Assembly (NCBI RefSeq): GCF_900176395.1
Contig: NZ_FWXL01000016.1
Location: 1-58,754, forward strand
Reading direction: 5' to 3'
Length of the DNA stretch: 58,754 bases
Source: Novosphingobium sp. B1
Lineage (GTDB): Bacteria; Pseudomonadota; Alphaproteobacteria; Sphingomonadales; Sphingomonadaceae
The notes beneath the pieces are model-generated. The model made no database searches and was not told where the DNA came from. It worked only from the letters and a program-made list of their open reading frames with translations. Shown here piece after piece: positions 42,445-51,147 of the stretch. Every line of letters starts with the position of its first letter. Within the stretch, counting starts at the first letter, position 1. Position numbers and translations under genes: made by a program.

Positions 42445-43356
42445 CTACTCGAAGAACGCGATGCACCGCACCTCGATGCTCTCGCGCGTCCGCGTATCCG
42501 GCAGGCTGGTATCGTGAAAGGCGGTGTGCGGGCAGCGCCAGGTCACCGAATGATCGCTGTCCTGGAACTTGAACAGAAGCACATCGTCGGCTTTCATGTT
42601 CGAGAAGTACCACCAGCGGTGCCGATCACGCTGGCGGAAGATGGTTGCAGCGATCATCTGGTCTTCGCCTTCGACCGGCGCGGTCAGGGCATCGCCAACC
42701 GGAAATTCATCGACCACGAACAGCGTGTTGGAAGCGGTTTCCTCGTCCGCAACCGTGCGCCCGTCGCAGACTGCCAGGGGCCAGTCCTGCGGTCCGGGCG
42801 AGAACGTGCGCCATAGCGAGAAGCAAATATAGCGGCTGTAGCCGGGACCATCGGGAAACCGGTCGGCATAGACCCGTGCGGCCGCGCGTCGGCCGGTGAC
42901 CTCGTTGTAATCGACATGCGCCTCGCCCGCAGGCGGCTGGATGCCGCCGGAATGCTGGTAGCCCTCGACTTTCTGCCTTGCTCGCGCCGAAAGATCGGCA
43001 GAAGTCCTGATCATCCAGCCTTGGGCGGCTGTGCGCGTGGCGCCGGACAAACGGGTTACCAGCTCTTCGACCTCGGCGAGATAGCCCGCGTCCACGGCAG
43101 CCCTGTCATGAAAATCGTCAATGGCGGACCGATGCTTACCCAGGACAAACCCGTGCGTGTCGAGCGTGAAATGATCACGAATCGCCATGCCGTCGCGCAC
43201 TGCGCAAGGATAATCGAAGTAGTCGCCGGTGTTCATTTCGGCACCTTGGGAAACATAGCGGCGGGTGACGTAGTCGCCCTCTCCCAGATACCGGATCAGC
43301 GCGGGTGCGCGGCGGACGGTTTCCTCAAGCGATTCAAGCGGCGCCATGGTTGTCAT
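42445..43356 (-). CDS. CmcJ/NvfI-like Fe(II)/2-oxoglutarate oxygenase
   Basis: 303 residues from MTTMAPLESLEETVRRAPAL, with GGAGAGG 5 nt upstream. The HVDYNE segment (His-x-Asp) and a late His (WRCPHTAFHDTS) with Arg-rich surroundings (RTRESIEVR) supply a plausible facial triad and 2-oxoglutarate site, as in the CmcJ/AsaB/NvfI group of hydroxylases and desaturases. The YSRYICFSLWRTFSPGPQDWPLAVCD stretch split across about 190-215 is also typical. Substrate unknown. In cephamycin synthesis CmcJ pairs with CmcI; here the neighbour is a flavin reductase instead. Confidence 0.75.
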   Translation of the reverse strand: MTTMAPLESLEETVRRAPALIRYLGEGDYVTRRYVSQGAEMNTGDYFDYPCAVRDGMAIRDHFTLDTHGFVLGKHRSAIDDFHDRAAVDAGYLAEVEELVTRLSGATRTAAQGWMIRTSADLSARARQKVEGYQHSGGIQPPAGEAHVDYNEVTGRRAAARVYADRFPDGPGYSRYICFSLWRTFSPGPQDWPLAVCDGRTVADEETASNTLFVVDEFPVGDALTAPVEGEDQMIAATIFRQRDRHRWWYFSNMKADDVLLFKFQDSDHSVTWRCPHTAFHDTSLPDTRTRESIEVRCIAFFE

Positions 43357-43403
43357 CTGCCTCTCCAGGCCGTTTGTCGTAATCCGTACCACCATCCCAT
43401 ATG

Positions 43404-43416
43404 TTAGTATGCCTAA
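43404..43416. promoter_or_regulatory. Small palindrome upstream of the oxygenase gene
   Basis: TTAGTATGCCTAA (TTAG-N5-CTAA) about 50 nt upstream of the oxygenase start, the kind of site bound by MarR/PadR-type repressors. Single occurrence; weak evidence. Confidence 0.3.
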
Positions 43417-43608
43417 TCAAGTGGCGCCTTGAAAAGAAATGCAAGCCAAACGCGTAAAAGGCGTGTAAGGGCCGCCGCACAGGTATCGCCGTGCACTGTG
43501 TGGGAACGGGCTGAGGCGATTCGCGCCGGGGATTACGCCCGGCCACCCAGCCGATATTGGCCCAACATACTGCAATGTCGCTTCGGCGGCAGGAATGGCG
43601 ATTTGATA

Positions 43609-45384
43609 ATGTCTTTTGAACACCTCCCCAGCCCGCTTGCGCAGGCTCTCGAAGCGCATGGGTACTCCGCGCTGACACCAGTCCAGGCTGCAGTCACCGA
43701 AGCCGAGGCCGCCGGCCGCGATCTGGTCGTGTCGGCACAGACCGGCTCGGGCAAGACCGTGGCCTTCGGCCTTGCCATGGCACCGGAACTGATCGGCGAT
43801 GAAAGCGCCCTGCCTTTCGCCACCGCACCGCTCGCTCTGGTGATCGCACCCACCCGCGAACTCGCGCTGCAGGTCAGCCGCGAACTGCAATGGCTCTATG
43901 CGCCCACCCACGCGCGCATTGCCACTTGCGTTGGCGGCATGGACCCGTCGCGCGAACGGCGCACCCTGCAGGGCGGCGCGCATATCGTCGTCGGCACTCC
44001 CGGCCGCCTGCGCGACCATCTTGAGCGTGGTGCACTCGACCTCTCTGCGCTCGCCTGCGTCGTGCTCGACGAAGCGGACGAGATGCTCGACATGGGCTTC
44101 CGCGAGGACCTCGAGGAATTGCTCGACGCCACGCCGGAAAACCGCCGTACGCTGCTGTTTTCGGCAACCATGCCCAAGCCGATCGAAGCGCTGGCAAAGC
44201 GCTATCAGAAGAACTCGCTGCGCATTTCCACAGTCGGCGAGAATCGCGGCCATGGTGACATCGCCTATCGTGCCGTCGCGGTCGCCCCGGCCGAGATCGA
44301 AGCCGCCGTGGTAAACCTGCTCCGCTTCCATGAAGCCGAGACCGCGATGCTGTTCTGCGCCACGCGCGACAACGTGCGCCGCCTTCACGCCACGCTGATC
44401 GAACGCGGCTTCACCGCCGTGGCGCTTTCGGGCGAGCATAGCCAGTCCGAGCGCAACAACGCGCTGCAGGCCCTGCGCGATCGCCGCGCCCGCGTTTGCG
44501 TCGCAACTGACGTCGCAGCGCGCGGCATCGACCTTCCCTCGCTCAGCCTCGTCGTCCACGTGGAAATTCCGCGCGATGCCGAAACGCTGCAGCATCGCTC
44601 CGGCCGTACTGGCCGCGCCGGCAAGAAGGGCACCGCCGTCCTCATCGTGCCGTTCCCGCGCCGTCGCCGTGTGGAAATGATGCTGCGCGGTGCCAAGATC
44701 AACGCCGAGTGGGCAGAAGTGCCGACGCCTGAAGCGATCCGCGCGCAGGACCGCGAGCGCCTGCTCGAGACGATCCTCGCACCGGTCGAGCCGGACGAGG
44801 CCGATCTCGACATCGCCCGCACCCTGCTGGAACAGCGCAGTGCCGAGGAACTGGCTGCCGCACTGGTCCGCGCCCACCGCGCCGCCCTGCCGCAACCCGA
44901 AGAACTTCTTTCGGGCAGCGACGCAGGCCGCGCGCAGGCTGCCCACCGTCCCGGCTTCGATGACGTCGTGTGGTTCCGCATGGACGTGGGCCGTCGCCAG
45001 AACGCCGACCCGCGCTGGATCCTTCCGACGCTGTGCCGCCGTGGCCATGTTTCGCGCCAGGAAATCGGCGCGATCCGCATCGCGCCCAACGATACCTGGT
45101 TCCAGGTCCCGCGAGCGATTGCCGACCGCTTTGCCGAAGCCGTGCGCCGCACTGCCGATCCCAAGGGCGAAGACGAGAACGGCATCCACATCGAAGCAGC
45201 TCCCGACGGCCCGCGCGAGATGGCGCGTGACAACCGCCGCGGTGCCAACGATGGCCCGCGCAAGTTCCAGCGCAACGATGGTCCGCGCAGCAATGACGAG
45301 CGCAGGGGCCCCCGCCGTCCTCACCCGGCCGGACAGCGTCCGCAGGGCAAGCCACACCGCAAGGGCCCGCAAGGCGCGCGCTGA
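43609..45384 (+). CDS. DEAD-box RNA helicase with a DbpA-type RNA-binding domain
   Basis: 591 residues from MSFEHLPSPL. Motifs: Q-motif ALTPVQ, SAQTGSGKT (about 42-50), PTRELA, DEAD in VLDEADEMLDMG, SAT, the helicase motif TDVAARGIDLP and HRSGRTGRAGKKG. The region DVVWFRMDVGRRQNADPRWILPTL to about 520 matches the DbpA RNA-binding fold, which binds 23S rRNA hairpin 92 in E. coli. The tail is Arg/Gly/Asn/Pro rich (KFQRNDGPRSNDERRGPRR). Likely a ribosome-assembly or cold-adaptation helicase. A bidirectional terminator follows. Confidence 0.92.
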   Translation: MSFEHLPSPLAQALEAHGYSALTPVQAAVTEAEAAGRDLVVSAQTGSGKTVAFGLAMAPELIGDESALPFATAPLALVIAPTRELALQVSRELQWLYAPTHARIATCVGGMDPSRERRTLQGGAHIVVGTPGRLRDHLERGALDLSALACVVLDEADEMLDMGFREDLEELLDATPENRRTLLFSATMPKPIEALAKRYQKNSLRISTVGENRGHGDIAYRAVAVAPAEIEAAVVNLLRFHEAETAMLFCATRDNVRRLHATLIERGFTAVALSGEHSQSERNNALQALRDRRARVCVATDVAARGIDLPSLSLVVHVEIPRDAETLQHRSGRTGRAGKKGTAVLIVPFPRRRRVEMMLRGAKINAEWAEVPTPEAIRAQDRERLLETILAPVEPDEADLDIARTLLEQRSAEELAAALVRAHRAALPQPEELLSGSDAGRAQAAHRPGFDDVVWFRMDVGRRQNADPRWILPTLCRRGHVSRQEIGAIRIAPNDTWFQVPRAIADRFAEAVRRTADPKGEDENGIHIEAAPDGPREMARDNRRGANDGPRKFQRNDGPRSNDERRGPRRPHPAGQRPQGKPHRKGPQGAR

Positions 45385-45410
45385 GACATCTGGCGCATAG
45401 AAAATAGAAA

Positions 45411-45445
45411 AAGGCCCGCCGGTACGATCCCGGCGGGCCTTTTTT
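45411..45445. terminator. Bidirectional terminator between helicase and lepA
   Basis: AAGGCCCGCCGG and CCGGCGGGCCTT pair perfectly over 12 bp with a 7-nt loop. A T-run follows on the plus strand (TTTTTT) and an A-run precedes (GAAAAAGG), so it should serve both converging genes. Confidence 0.9.
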
Positions 45446-45466
45446 CTGGCTTCGAACAGTTGGCGT

Positions 45467-47284
45467 CTATTCCTCGCCCATGCGCAGCGCGGCAATGAAC
45501 GCTTCCTGCGGAATGCTGACATTGCCATATTCGCGCATGCGGGCCTTGCCCTTCTTCTGCTTTTCGAGAAGCTTCTTCTTGCGGGTGATGTCGCCGCCGT
45601 AGCATTTGGCAGTGACGTCCTTGCGCATGGCCGCAATCGTCTCGCGCGCCACGACCTTGCCTCCGATCGCGGCCTGGACCGGGATCTTGAACAGGTGACG
45701 CGGGATCAGGTCCTTGAGGCGCTCGCACATGTGTCGCCCGCGCGCTTCGGCAGCGCTGCGGTGTACGATCATCGAAAGCGCATCAACCGGTTCGTTGTTG
45801 ACGAGAATGCTCATCTTGACGAGGTCGCCCTCGCGCAGGCCGATCTGTTCGTAGTCGAACGAGGCATAGCCACGGCTGATCGACTTGAGGCGGTCATAGA
45901 AGTCGAACACCACTTCATTGAGCGGCAGTTCGTAGGTGACCTGCGCACGACCGCCGACATAGGTCAGCCCGGTTTGCACGCCACGCCGGTCCTGGCACAG
46001 CTTCAGCACCGAACCGAGGTATTCGTCAGGCGTGTAGATCGTGCCCTTGATCCACGGCTCGTCGATCTGCTCGATGCGGCTGGGATCGGGATAGTCGGCC
46101 GGATTGTGCAGCAGGATCTCGCGTGCATCATCGTTGCGGCTGGCACGCAACTGGATGCGGTAAACCACTGAAGGTGCAGTGGTAATAAGATCAAGGTCGT
46201 ACTCGCGGCTGAGGCGCTCCTGGATGATTTCCAGATGCAGCAATCCCAGGAAGCCACAGCGGAAGCCGAAGCCCAGGGCCGCGCTCGATTCCATCTCGAA
46301 GCTGAAGGAAGCATCGTTCAGGCGCAGCTTGGCGATGCTTTCACGCAGCTTTTCGAACTCGGCCGCGTCGACCGGGAAGATCCCGCAGAACACCACAGGC
46401 TGCACTTCCTTGAAGCCCGGCAGAGCCTCCTTGGCACCCTGCTTCACCGTGGTGATCGTGTCACCCACGCGGGCTTGCGCCACTTCCTTGATCTGTGCCG
46501 TGATGAAGCCGATCTCGCCCGGTCCAAGCTCATCGAGCGTTTCGATCTTCGGACGCATGCAGCCGACACGGTCGATCAGGTGTTCGGTTCCGCCGGCCAT
46601 GAACTTGACCTGCAGACCCTTCTTGATGACGCCATCGATCACGCGCACGAGGATGACGACGCCGAGGTAGGGATCGTACCACGAGTCCACCAGCATCGCC
46701 TTCAAAGGCGCGGTGCGATCGCCCTTCGGCGGCGGAATGCGCTCGACCACGGAATCGAGTACTTCCTCGATGCCGATGCCGGACTTGGCGCTGGTCATCA
46801 CCGCGTTGCTCGCGTCGAGGCCGATCACGTCCTCGATCTCGGCCTTGACCTTTTCCGGTTCGGCAGCGGGCAGATCGATCTTGTTGATGACCGGCACGAT
46901 CTCGTGGTCATGCTCGATCGACTGGTAAACGTTGGCCAGCGTCTGCGCTTCGACGCCCTGCGCCGCGTCAACCACCAGCAGCGCGCCTTCGCAGGCCGCC
47001 AGGCTGCGGCTGACTTCATAGGCGAAGTCGACGTGTCCCGGCGTATCCATCAGGTTCAGCTGATAGGTCTTGCCATCCTTCGCCTTGTAATCGAGACGCA
47101 CGGTCTGCGCCTTGATGGTGATGCCGCGCTCCTTCTCGATGTCCATGTTGTCGAGCACCTGCTCTGACATCTCACGCGCGGAAAGGCCGCCGGTGTACTG
47201 GATCAGGCGATCCGCCAGCGTGGACTTGCCGTGGTCGATATGGGCGATGATGGAGAAATTGCGGATAAGCGCGAGATCGGTCAT
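45467..47284 (-). CDS. lepA: Elongation factor 4 (LepA)
   Basis: 605 residues from MTDLALIRNFSIIAHIDHGKST. GTPase motifs: AHIDHGKST (G1), DTPGHVDF (G3), NKIDL (G4) and the switch RGITIK. Domains II-III and the LepA-specific C-terminal domain (about 490-600, with RLKDLIPRHLFKIPVQAAIGGKVVARETI split over that region) are present. It acts on translating ribosomes at back-translocation or initiation stages. The start follows conserved LepA length; an in-frame upstream ATG at 47368 would add 28 residues of no homology. Confidence 0.95.
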   Translation of the reverse strand: MTDLALIRNFSIIAHIDHGKSTLADRLIQYTGGLSAREMSEQVLDNMDIEKERGITIKAQTVRLDYKAKDGKTYQLNLMDTPGHVDFAYEVSRSLAACEGALLVVDAAQGVEAQTLANVYQSIEHDHEIVPVINKIDLPAAEPEKVKAEIEDVIGLDASNAVMTSAKSGIGIEEVLDSVVERIPPPKGDRTAPLKAMLVDSWYDPYLGVVILVRVIDGVIKKGLQVKFMAGGTEHLIDRVGCMRPKIETLDELGPGEIGFITAQIKEVAQARVGDTITTVKQGAKEALPGFKEVQPVVFCGIFPVDAAEFEKLRESIAKLRLNDASFSFEMESSAALGFGFRCGFLGLLHLEIIQERLSREYDLDLITTAPSVVYRIQLRASRNDDAREILLHNPADYPDPSRIEQIDEPWIKGTIYTPDEYLGSVLKLCQDRRGVQTGLTYVGGRAQVTYELPLNEVVFDFYDRLKSISRGYASFDYEQIGLREGDLVKMSILVNNEPVDALSMIVHRSAAEARGRHMCERLKDLIPRHLFKIPVQAAIGGKVVARETIAAMRKDVTAKCYGGDITRKKKLLEKQKKGKARMREYGNVSIPQEAFIAALRMGEE

Positions 47285-47587
47285 GTCGGTCTTTGAAAAG
47301 AAAGCGGTGCGGTGCGCAACGCAAGCGCCGTTAGCAGGACTGCGCCCCGGAGTCACGATGGCCAGCAAGGCCGGACCGATTTCGCTCGCAGCAACATTTT
47401 ATTACACTACAGAGTCACTTTCGTGACGGGTGAAACACGCGCGAAACAGAGACACAAACGGCCAAAATTCAGCAGTTTATGCTGGATTGACGAGTTGAAT
47501 GCCTTCGGCCGCACGTCAATCGGCTGTCACAAACCCGTCATTTTGCAGCCCTAGCGGCGGGCCAAGAGCAAACACGGAGATCCCAGC
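47285..47587. other. Promoter region between lepA and the phosphate porin
   Basis: About 300 bases. It holds a palindrome GTCAC-TTTC-GTGAC at 47414-47427, which could be an operator, and a Pho box at 47524-47541. The sequence at 47395-47410 is AT-rich. No gene is visible. Confidence 0.5.
47524..47541 (+). promoter_or_regulatory. Pho box upstream of the phosphate-selective porin
   Basis: CTGTCAC-AAAC-CCGTCAT is two CTGTCAT-like heptamers in 11-bp register, 13 of 14 or 12 of 14 consensus positions depending on the reference. It lies 46 nt upstream of the GTG start. PhoB/PhoP control is strongly suggested. Confidence 0.8.
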
Positions 47588-49039
47588 GTGGCGGGCAAGA
47601 CAGCGTTCAAGGCAGCACTGGCAGCAAGCGTATTCCTGTCGGCACCGCAGGTCGCGGCTGCAGCGGAAGATCAGGACGCCCGGATTGCGGATCTCCAGCG
47701 CCAGGTCGATGAACTGAAAGCGATGGTCCGCGCGCTTCAGTCGGCGCAGGGAGCAGCCCCTGCGATGGCGCAGGCCCCTGCCCCGGCCACCATGGCCACC
47801 GCACCGTCCTCGCCAGTCTCCTCGTCGCTAGCGCCAGTGCCGGGCGTTCAGGTCGCCTCTGTGGCTGCCAACGCCAAGCCCGCGCCAAAGAAGAAGGCGT
47901 GGTACGACAAGCTGATGATCCGCGGGTACACGCAATTGCGCCTGAACGAGGTCATCAATGGCCCCAAATCTGCCCCCAACGGCGTTTCACGCCTGCGTTC
48001 GGTGCAGGACAGCGGCATCAACGAGAACGGCAACTTCTCGCTTCGGCGGGCTCGCCTCGTCGTTCAGGGTGATATTTCAGACCGCGTGTCGCTGTATCTG
48101 CAAGGTGACATGGCGGCTGCAGTCAGCAACCAGTCCGGGACGGAATCGCGGCAGCACTTCTTCCAGATGCGCGATGCCTATGCCGACGTCTTCCTCGACA
48201 AGGCAAAGACGCTCAAGGTCCGGTTTGGCCAGTCGAAGGTTCCTTATGGCTGGGAGAACCTGCAAAGCTCGTCGAACCGCATTCCGCTCGATCGTACCGA
48301 TGCCATCAACGCCCCGGTGCCAGGGGAACGCGATCTTGGCGTGGTGCTTTATTACACGCCGCCCAGGATTCAGAAGATCTGGGACGAGCTCACGCGCGAC
48401 GGCCAGAAGCTGTTCGGCAACTACGGCGCCTTCGCGGTTGCGGCCTACAATGGCCAGGGCACCAACCGCACCGAACGCAATGGCGGTTTGATGACCGTGG
48501 CGATGGCAACCATGCCGATCCGGCTGGATGGGATCGGGCTGGATGGTCAGGTCGCAGAATTCGGCGTGAGCGCCATGCGCAACCAGTTCCGCCCTGAGGT
48601 TCGCTCGGGCGGGGTCTCGACTGTTTCCTACGATGACAACCATGTGAATTTCCACGGCATGATCTACCCCAAGCCCATCGGCATCCAGGCCGAATGGACT
48701 TTCGGCAAGGCCCCGCAATGGGACCGCACGCTGAGCGCGATCCGTTCGCAGCGGGCATCGGGCGGCTATGTCATGGCGATGTACCGCGTTCCGGAATCGG
48801 CGGTGGGCCAGATCATTCCTTTCGCGCGGTGGCAGAAGTATCGCGGCGGCTGGAAGGCGGCAACCAACGCCCCCCGCCTCGAAAGCGAAGAATACGAAGC
48901 CGGCGTGGAATGGCTGCCCCTGAAAGAGCTCGAAATCACCATGAGCTATTCGCGCATGATGAAGAGCGAAGCCGACGAGCGGCGGCTTGGAATTGCGAAG
49001 GGTGATGTGTTGCGTGCGCAAGTGCAGTGGAATTATTGA
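47588..49039 (+). CDS. Phosphate-selective porin (OprP/OprO family)
   Basis: 483 residues from a GTG with GGAGA upstream. A signal peptide ends near VAAA (about 24). A coiled-coil of about 40-60 (RIADLQRQVDELKAMVRALQS) and a Pro/Ala linker precede a barrel with the OprP features KLMIRGYTQLRLNEV, FSLRRARLVVQGDISDRVSLYLQGD and FGQSKVPYGWENLQSS. The C-terminal AQVQWNY ends in an aromatic residue. It takes up phosphate (or other anions) at low concentration. Only the Pho box and the family link it to phosphate; ligand specificity was not tested. Confidence 0.88.
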   Translation: MAGKTAFKAALAASVFLSAPQVAAAAEDQDARIADLQRQVDELKAMVRALQSAQGAAPAMAQAPAPATMATAPSSPVSSSLAPVPGVQVASVAANAKPAPKKKAWYDKLMIRGYTQLRLNEVINGPKSAPNGVSRLRSVQDSGINENGNFSLRRARLVVQGDISDRVSLYLQGDMAAAVSNQSGTESRQHFFQMRDAYADVFLDKAKTLKVRFGQSKVPYGWENLQSSSNRIPLDRTDAINAPVPGERDLGVVLYYTPPRIQKIWDELTRDGQKLFGNYGAFAVAAYNGQGTNRTERNGGLMTVAMATMPIRLDGIGLDGQVAEFGVSAMRNQFRPEVRSGGVSTVSYDDNHVNFHGMIYPKPIGIQAEWTFGKAPQWDRTLSAIRSQRASGGYVMAMYRVPESAVGQIIPFARWQKYRGGWKAATNAPRLESEEYEAGVEWLPLKELEITMSYSRMMKSEADERRLGIAKGDVLRAQVQWNY

Positions 49040-49192
49040 TACGTTTCCGCAACTCATCGCAGCCGGGCCTCCGACCGTCCTTAATCCTGTATCATTTTGT
49101 AGCGTTCATCTGGCGTTGTGGATCAACTCGCGATGCTCCTTGTTGTCCGAGCGAACCCGCAAGGGTGCTTCGAAATTCCAAGGGAGCAAATG

Positions 49193-49567
49193 ATGAAGAA
49201 GACCATCCTCGCCGCCACTCTGGCCGCAATCGCAATTCCCGCCGCGCCGGTCCTTGCCGATCCTCCGGGCTGGGCCCCGGCCAACGGCTATCGTGACAAG
49301 CAGCGTGGCGTCTACGACAGCCGTGGCCGCTACATCGAGCCGCGCCGTCTGACTCGCAACGACCGCGTCTGGCGCGGAAATGACGGCCGCTATTACTGCA
49401 AGCGGAACAACGGGACGACCGGCCTGATCATCGGCGGCGTGGGCGGTGCCCTAATCGGCCGCACGATCGACAACCGTGGTGACCGCACGCTGGGTACCGT
49501 GCTCGGCGCCGCAGGCGGCGCCCTGCTTGGTCGCGAAATTGAACGTAGCGGCGCCCGTTGCCGCTGA
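49193..49567 (+). CDS. Glycine-zipper outer-membrane lipoprotein-like/surface protein
   Basis: 124 residues from the second of two ATGs (AGGGAG is 6 nt upstream). Signal peptide cleaved after VLA (about 22). A basic middle (YRDKQRGVYDSRGRYIEPRRLTRNDRVW) with a YYCKRNNGTTG segment is followed by a glycine zipper: GLIIGGVGGALIGRTID and GTVLGAAGGALLGREIE. The pattern matches the 17-kDa surface antigen group. Disulfide between its two Cys is possible. It has its own terminator. Confidence 0.8.
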   Translation: MKKTILAATLAAIAIPAAPVLADPPGWAPANGYRDKQRGVYDSRGRYIEPRRLTRNDRVWRGNDGRYYCKRNNGTTGLIIGGVGGALIGRTIDNRGDRTLGTVLGAAGGALLGREIERSGARCR

Positions 49568-49597
49568 TCGTGGCGGTTGCAGGTAAATGACAATACC

Positions 49598-49627
49598 GGG
49601 GCGGTGCATGATGCGCCGCCCCTTTTT
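49598..49627 (+). terminator. Intrinsic terminator of the glycine-zipper gene
   Basis: GGGGCGG and CCGCCCC close an inner GCAT/ATGC stem, followed by TTTTT. Confidence 0.85.
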
Positions 49628-49731
49628 GCATGTGCTACGAAAGCGCAAGCGAGAGGACGATGACATGTCAGGTGCAATTGCCCGGTCGGGTTTTCCCTTG
49701 CGACCTGCCGCTAACCGCATAATCTGACGTC

Positions 49732-51006
49732 ATGTGGTTGCTAGACAAGATGCTCAGCCGGTTGATCCGCAAGGGTCAGCTCATCGTAATCGACCATGAT
49801 GGCCGGGAATACAGTTACGGCGAGACGTCCGCCCACCCGCTGAAGATCCGCTTCACCGACAAAGGCGCCGCCATGCACGTGGCCAGGGATCCGCGCGTCG
49901 GTGCGGGCGAGGCTTACATGGATGGGCGGATGCTGATCGAACCGCCGCATGACGTGCGCGATTTCGTGCTGTTCGTGATGGGCAATGCCAAGAGTTCCGG
50001 CGGGATCGACAGCAAAGGCCCGCTTCGCAAGGTGGCAGAGAAGGTTTTTTCCCGGCTAGACCAGATCAACGAGCGTGCGCGCGCCTCGAAGAACGTGGTC
50101 CATCATTATGACCTCACGCGCCAGTTCTACGAGCTGTTCCTCGACGAAGACCGCCAGTACACCATGGCCTATTTCCGGGATCCGGAGAATTCCCTGGAAC
50201 GTGCGCAGGTCGACAAGAAGGCGCTGATCGCTTCGAAACTGCGACTTGTGCCCGGGCAGAGCGCAGGGCTTCGCGTGCTGGATATCGGCTGCGGCTGGGG
50301 CGGGCTGGCGCTTTATCTCAACCGCCATTTCGGCTGCGAGGTTCTGGGGGTGAGCCTCGCACCGGACCAGATCCGCTTTGCGCAGGAGCGGGCCGAGGAA
50401 GCCGGCGTATCCGACAAGGTGAAGTTCCAGCTGATCGACTATCGCGACGTCGAGGGCCAGTTCGATCGCATCACCAGTGTCGGCATGATCGAACACGTCG
50501 GTGCGCCGAACTTCGGCGAGTACTTCGCCAAGACCAACGCCTTGCTTGATAGCGATGGGATAATGCTGACCCATACCATCGGCCGCACCGGACCGCCGGG
50601 CGGTACCGACAAATGGACGCGCAAGTACATCTTCCCGGGCGGCTACATTCCCGCGATGAGCGAACTGGTATCCGCCCTCGAAACAACCGGGTGGGAAATC
50701 GGCGACATCGAGATCCTGCGCTATCACTACGCTTACACGCTGGCGGAATGGTATCGCCGTGCCACGCTGCACCGCGAAGAGATCACCGCGCTCTACGACG
50801 AACGCCTGTTCCGTATGTGGCAGTTCTACCTGGCCGGCGCGGAGCAGAGCTTCCAGCACGGCAGCATGGTCAATTTCCACATACAGAGCGTGAAGAACCG
50901 CGCCGTCTTGCCGATGACGCGCAACTACATGCAGGACGAGTGGGCGAGGCTTTCGGCGCTCGACGAGGCACCTTTCTGGCATCTTGAACGGCAGGCGGCG
51001 GAATAG
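49732..51006 (+). CDS. cfa: Cyclopropane-fatty-acyl-phospholipid synthase
   Basis: 424 residues. SAM-dependent methylation of unsaturated acyl chains in membrane phospholipids. N-terminal lipid-binding region (about 1-120), HYDLTRQFYELFLD (about 127-140), the SAM-binding VLDIGCGWGGLALY (about 183-196), the stretch SVGMIEHVGAPNFGEYF with the catalytic Glu/His, and RKYIFPGGYIP. It is slightly longer than the E. coli enzyme, as is common in alphaproteobacteria. Stationary-phase or stress expression is likely. Confidence 0.92.
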   Translation: MWLLDKMLSRLIRKGQLIVIDHDGREYSYGETSAHPLKIRFTDKGAAMHVARDPRVGAGEAYMDGRMLIEPPHDVRDFVLFVMGNAKSSGGIDSKGPLRKVAEKVFSRLDQINERARASKNVVHHYDLTRQFYELFLDEDRQYTMAYFRDPENSLERAQVDKKALIASKLRLVPGQSAGLRVLDIGCGWGGLALYLNRHFGCEVLGVSLAPDQIRFAQERAEEAGVSDKVKFQLIDYRDVEGQFDRITSVGMIEHVGAPNFGEYFAKTNALLDSDGIMLTHTIGRTGPPGGTDKWTRKYIFPGGYIPAMSELVSALETTGWEIGDIEILRYHYAYTLAEWYRRATLHREEITALYDERLFRMWQFYLAGAEQSFQHGSMVNFHIQSVKNRAVLPMTRNYMQDEWARLSALDEAPFWHLERQAAE

Positions 51007-51147
51007 ACATGCAGCGGGATGCGCGGGCACCGGCGATCATCTGGTGAAATCGCTGGCCGCAGGGCGTTGCCGTTCCTGCGACCGGTTGCCAGATGCTCGG
51101 CGGTTCGTTAGCACTACTAACGAACAAGCCTTGCAGGATGCCCGATC

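Noticed and set aside
43417..45636. Long minus-strand open frame opposite the helicase
   Set aside because: Shadow frame; helicase motifs on the plus strand are unambiguous.
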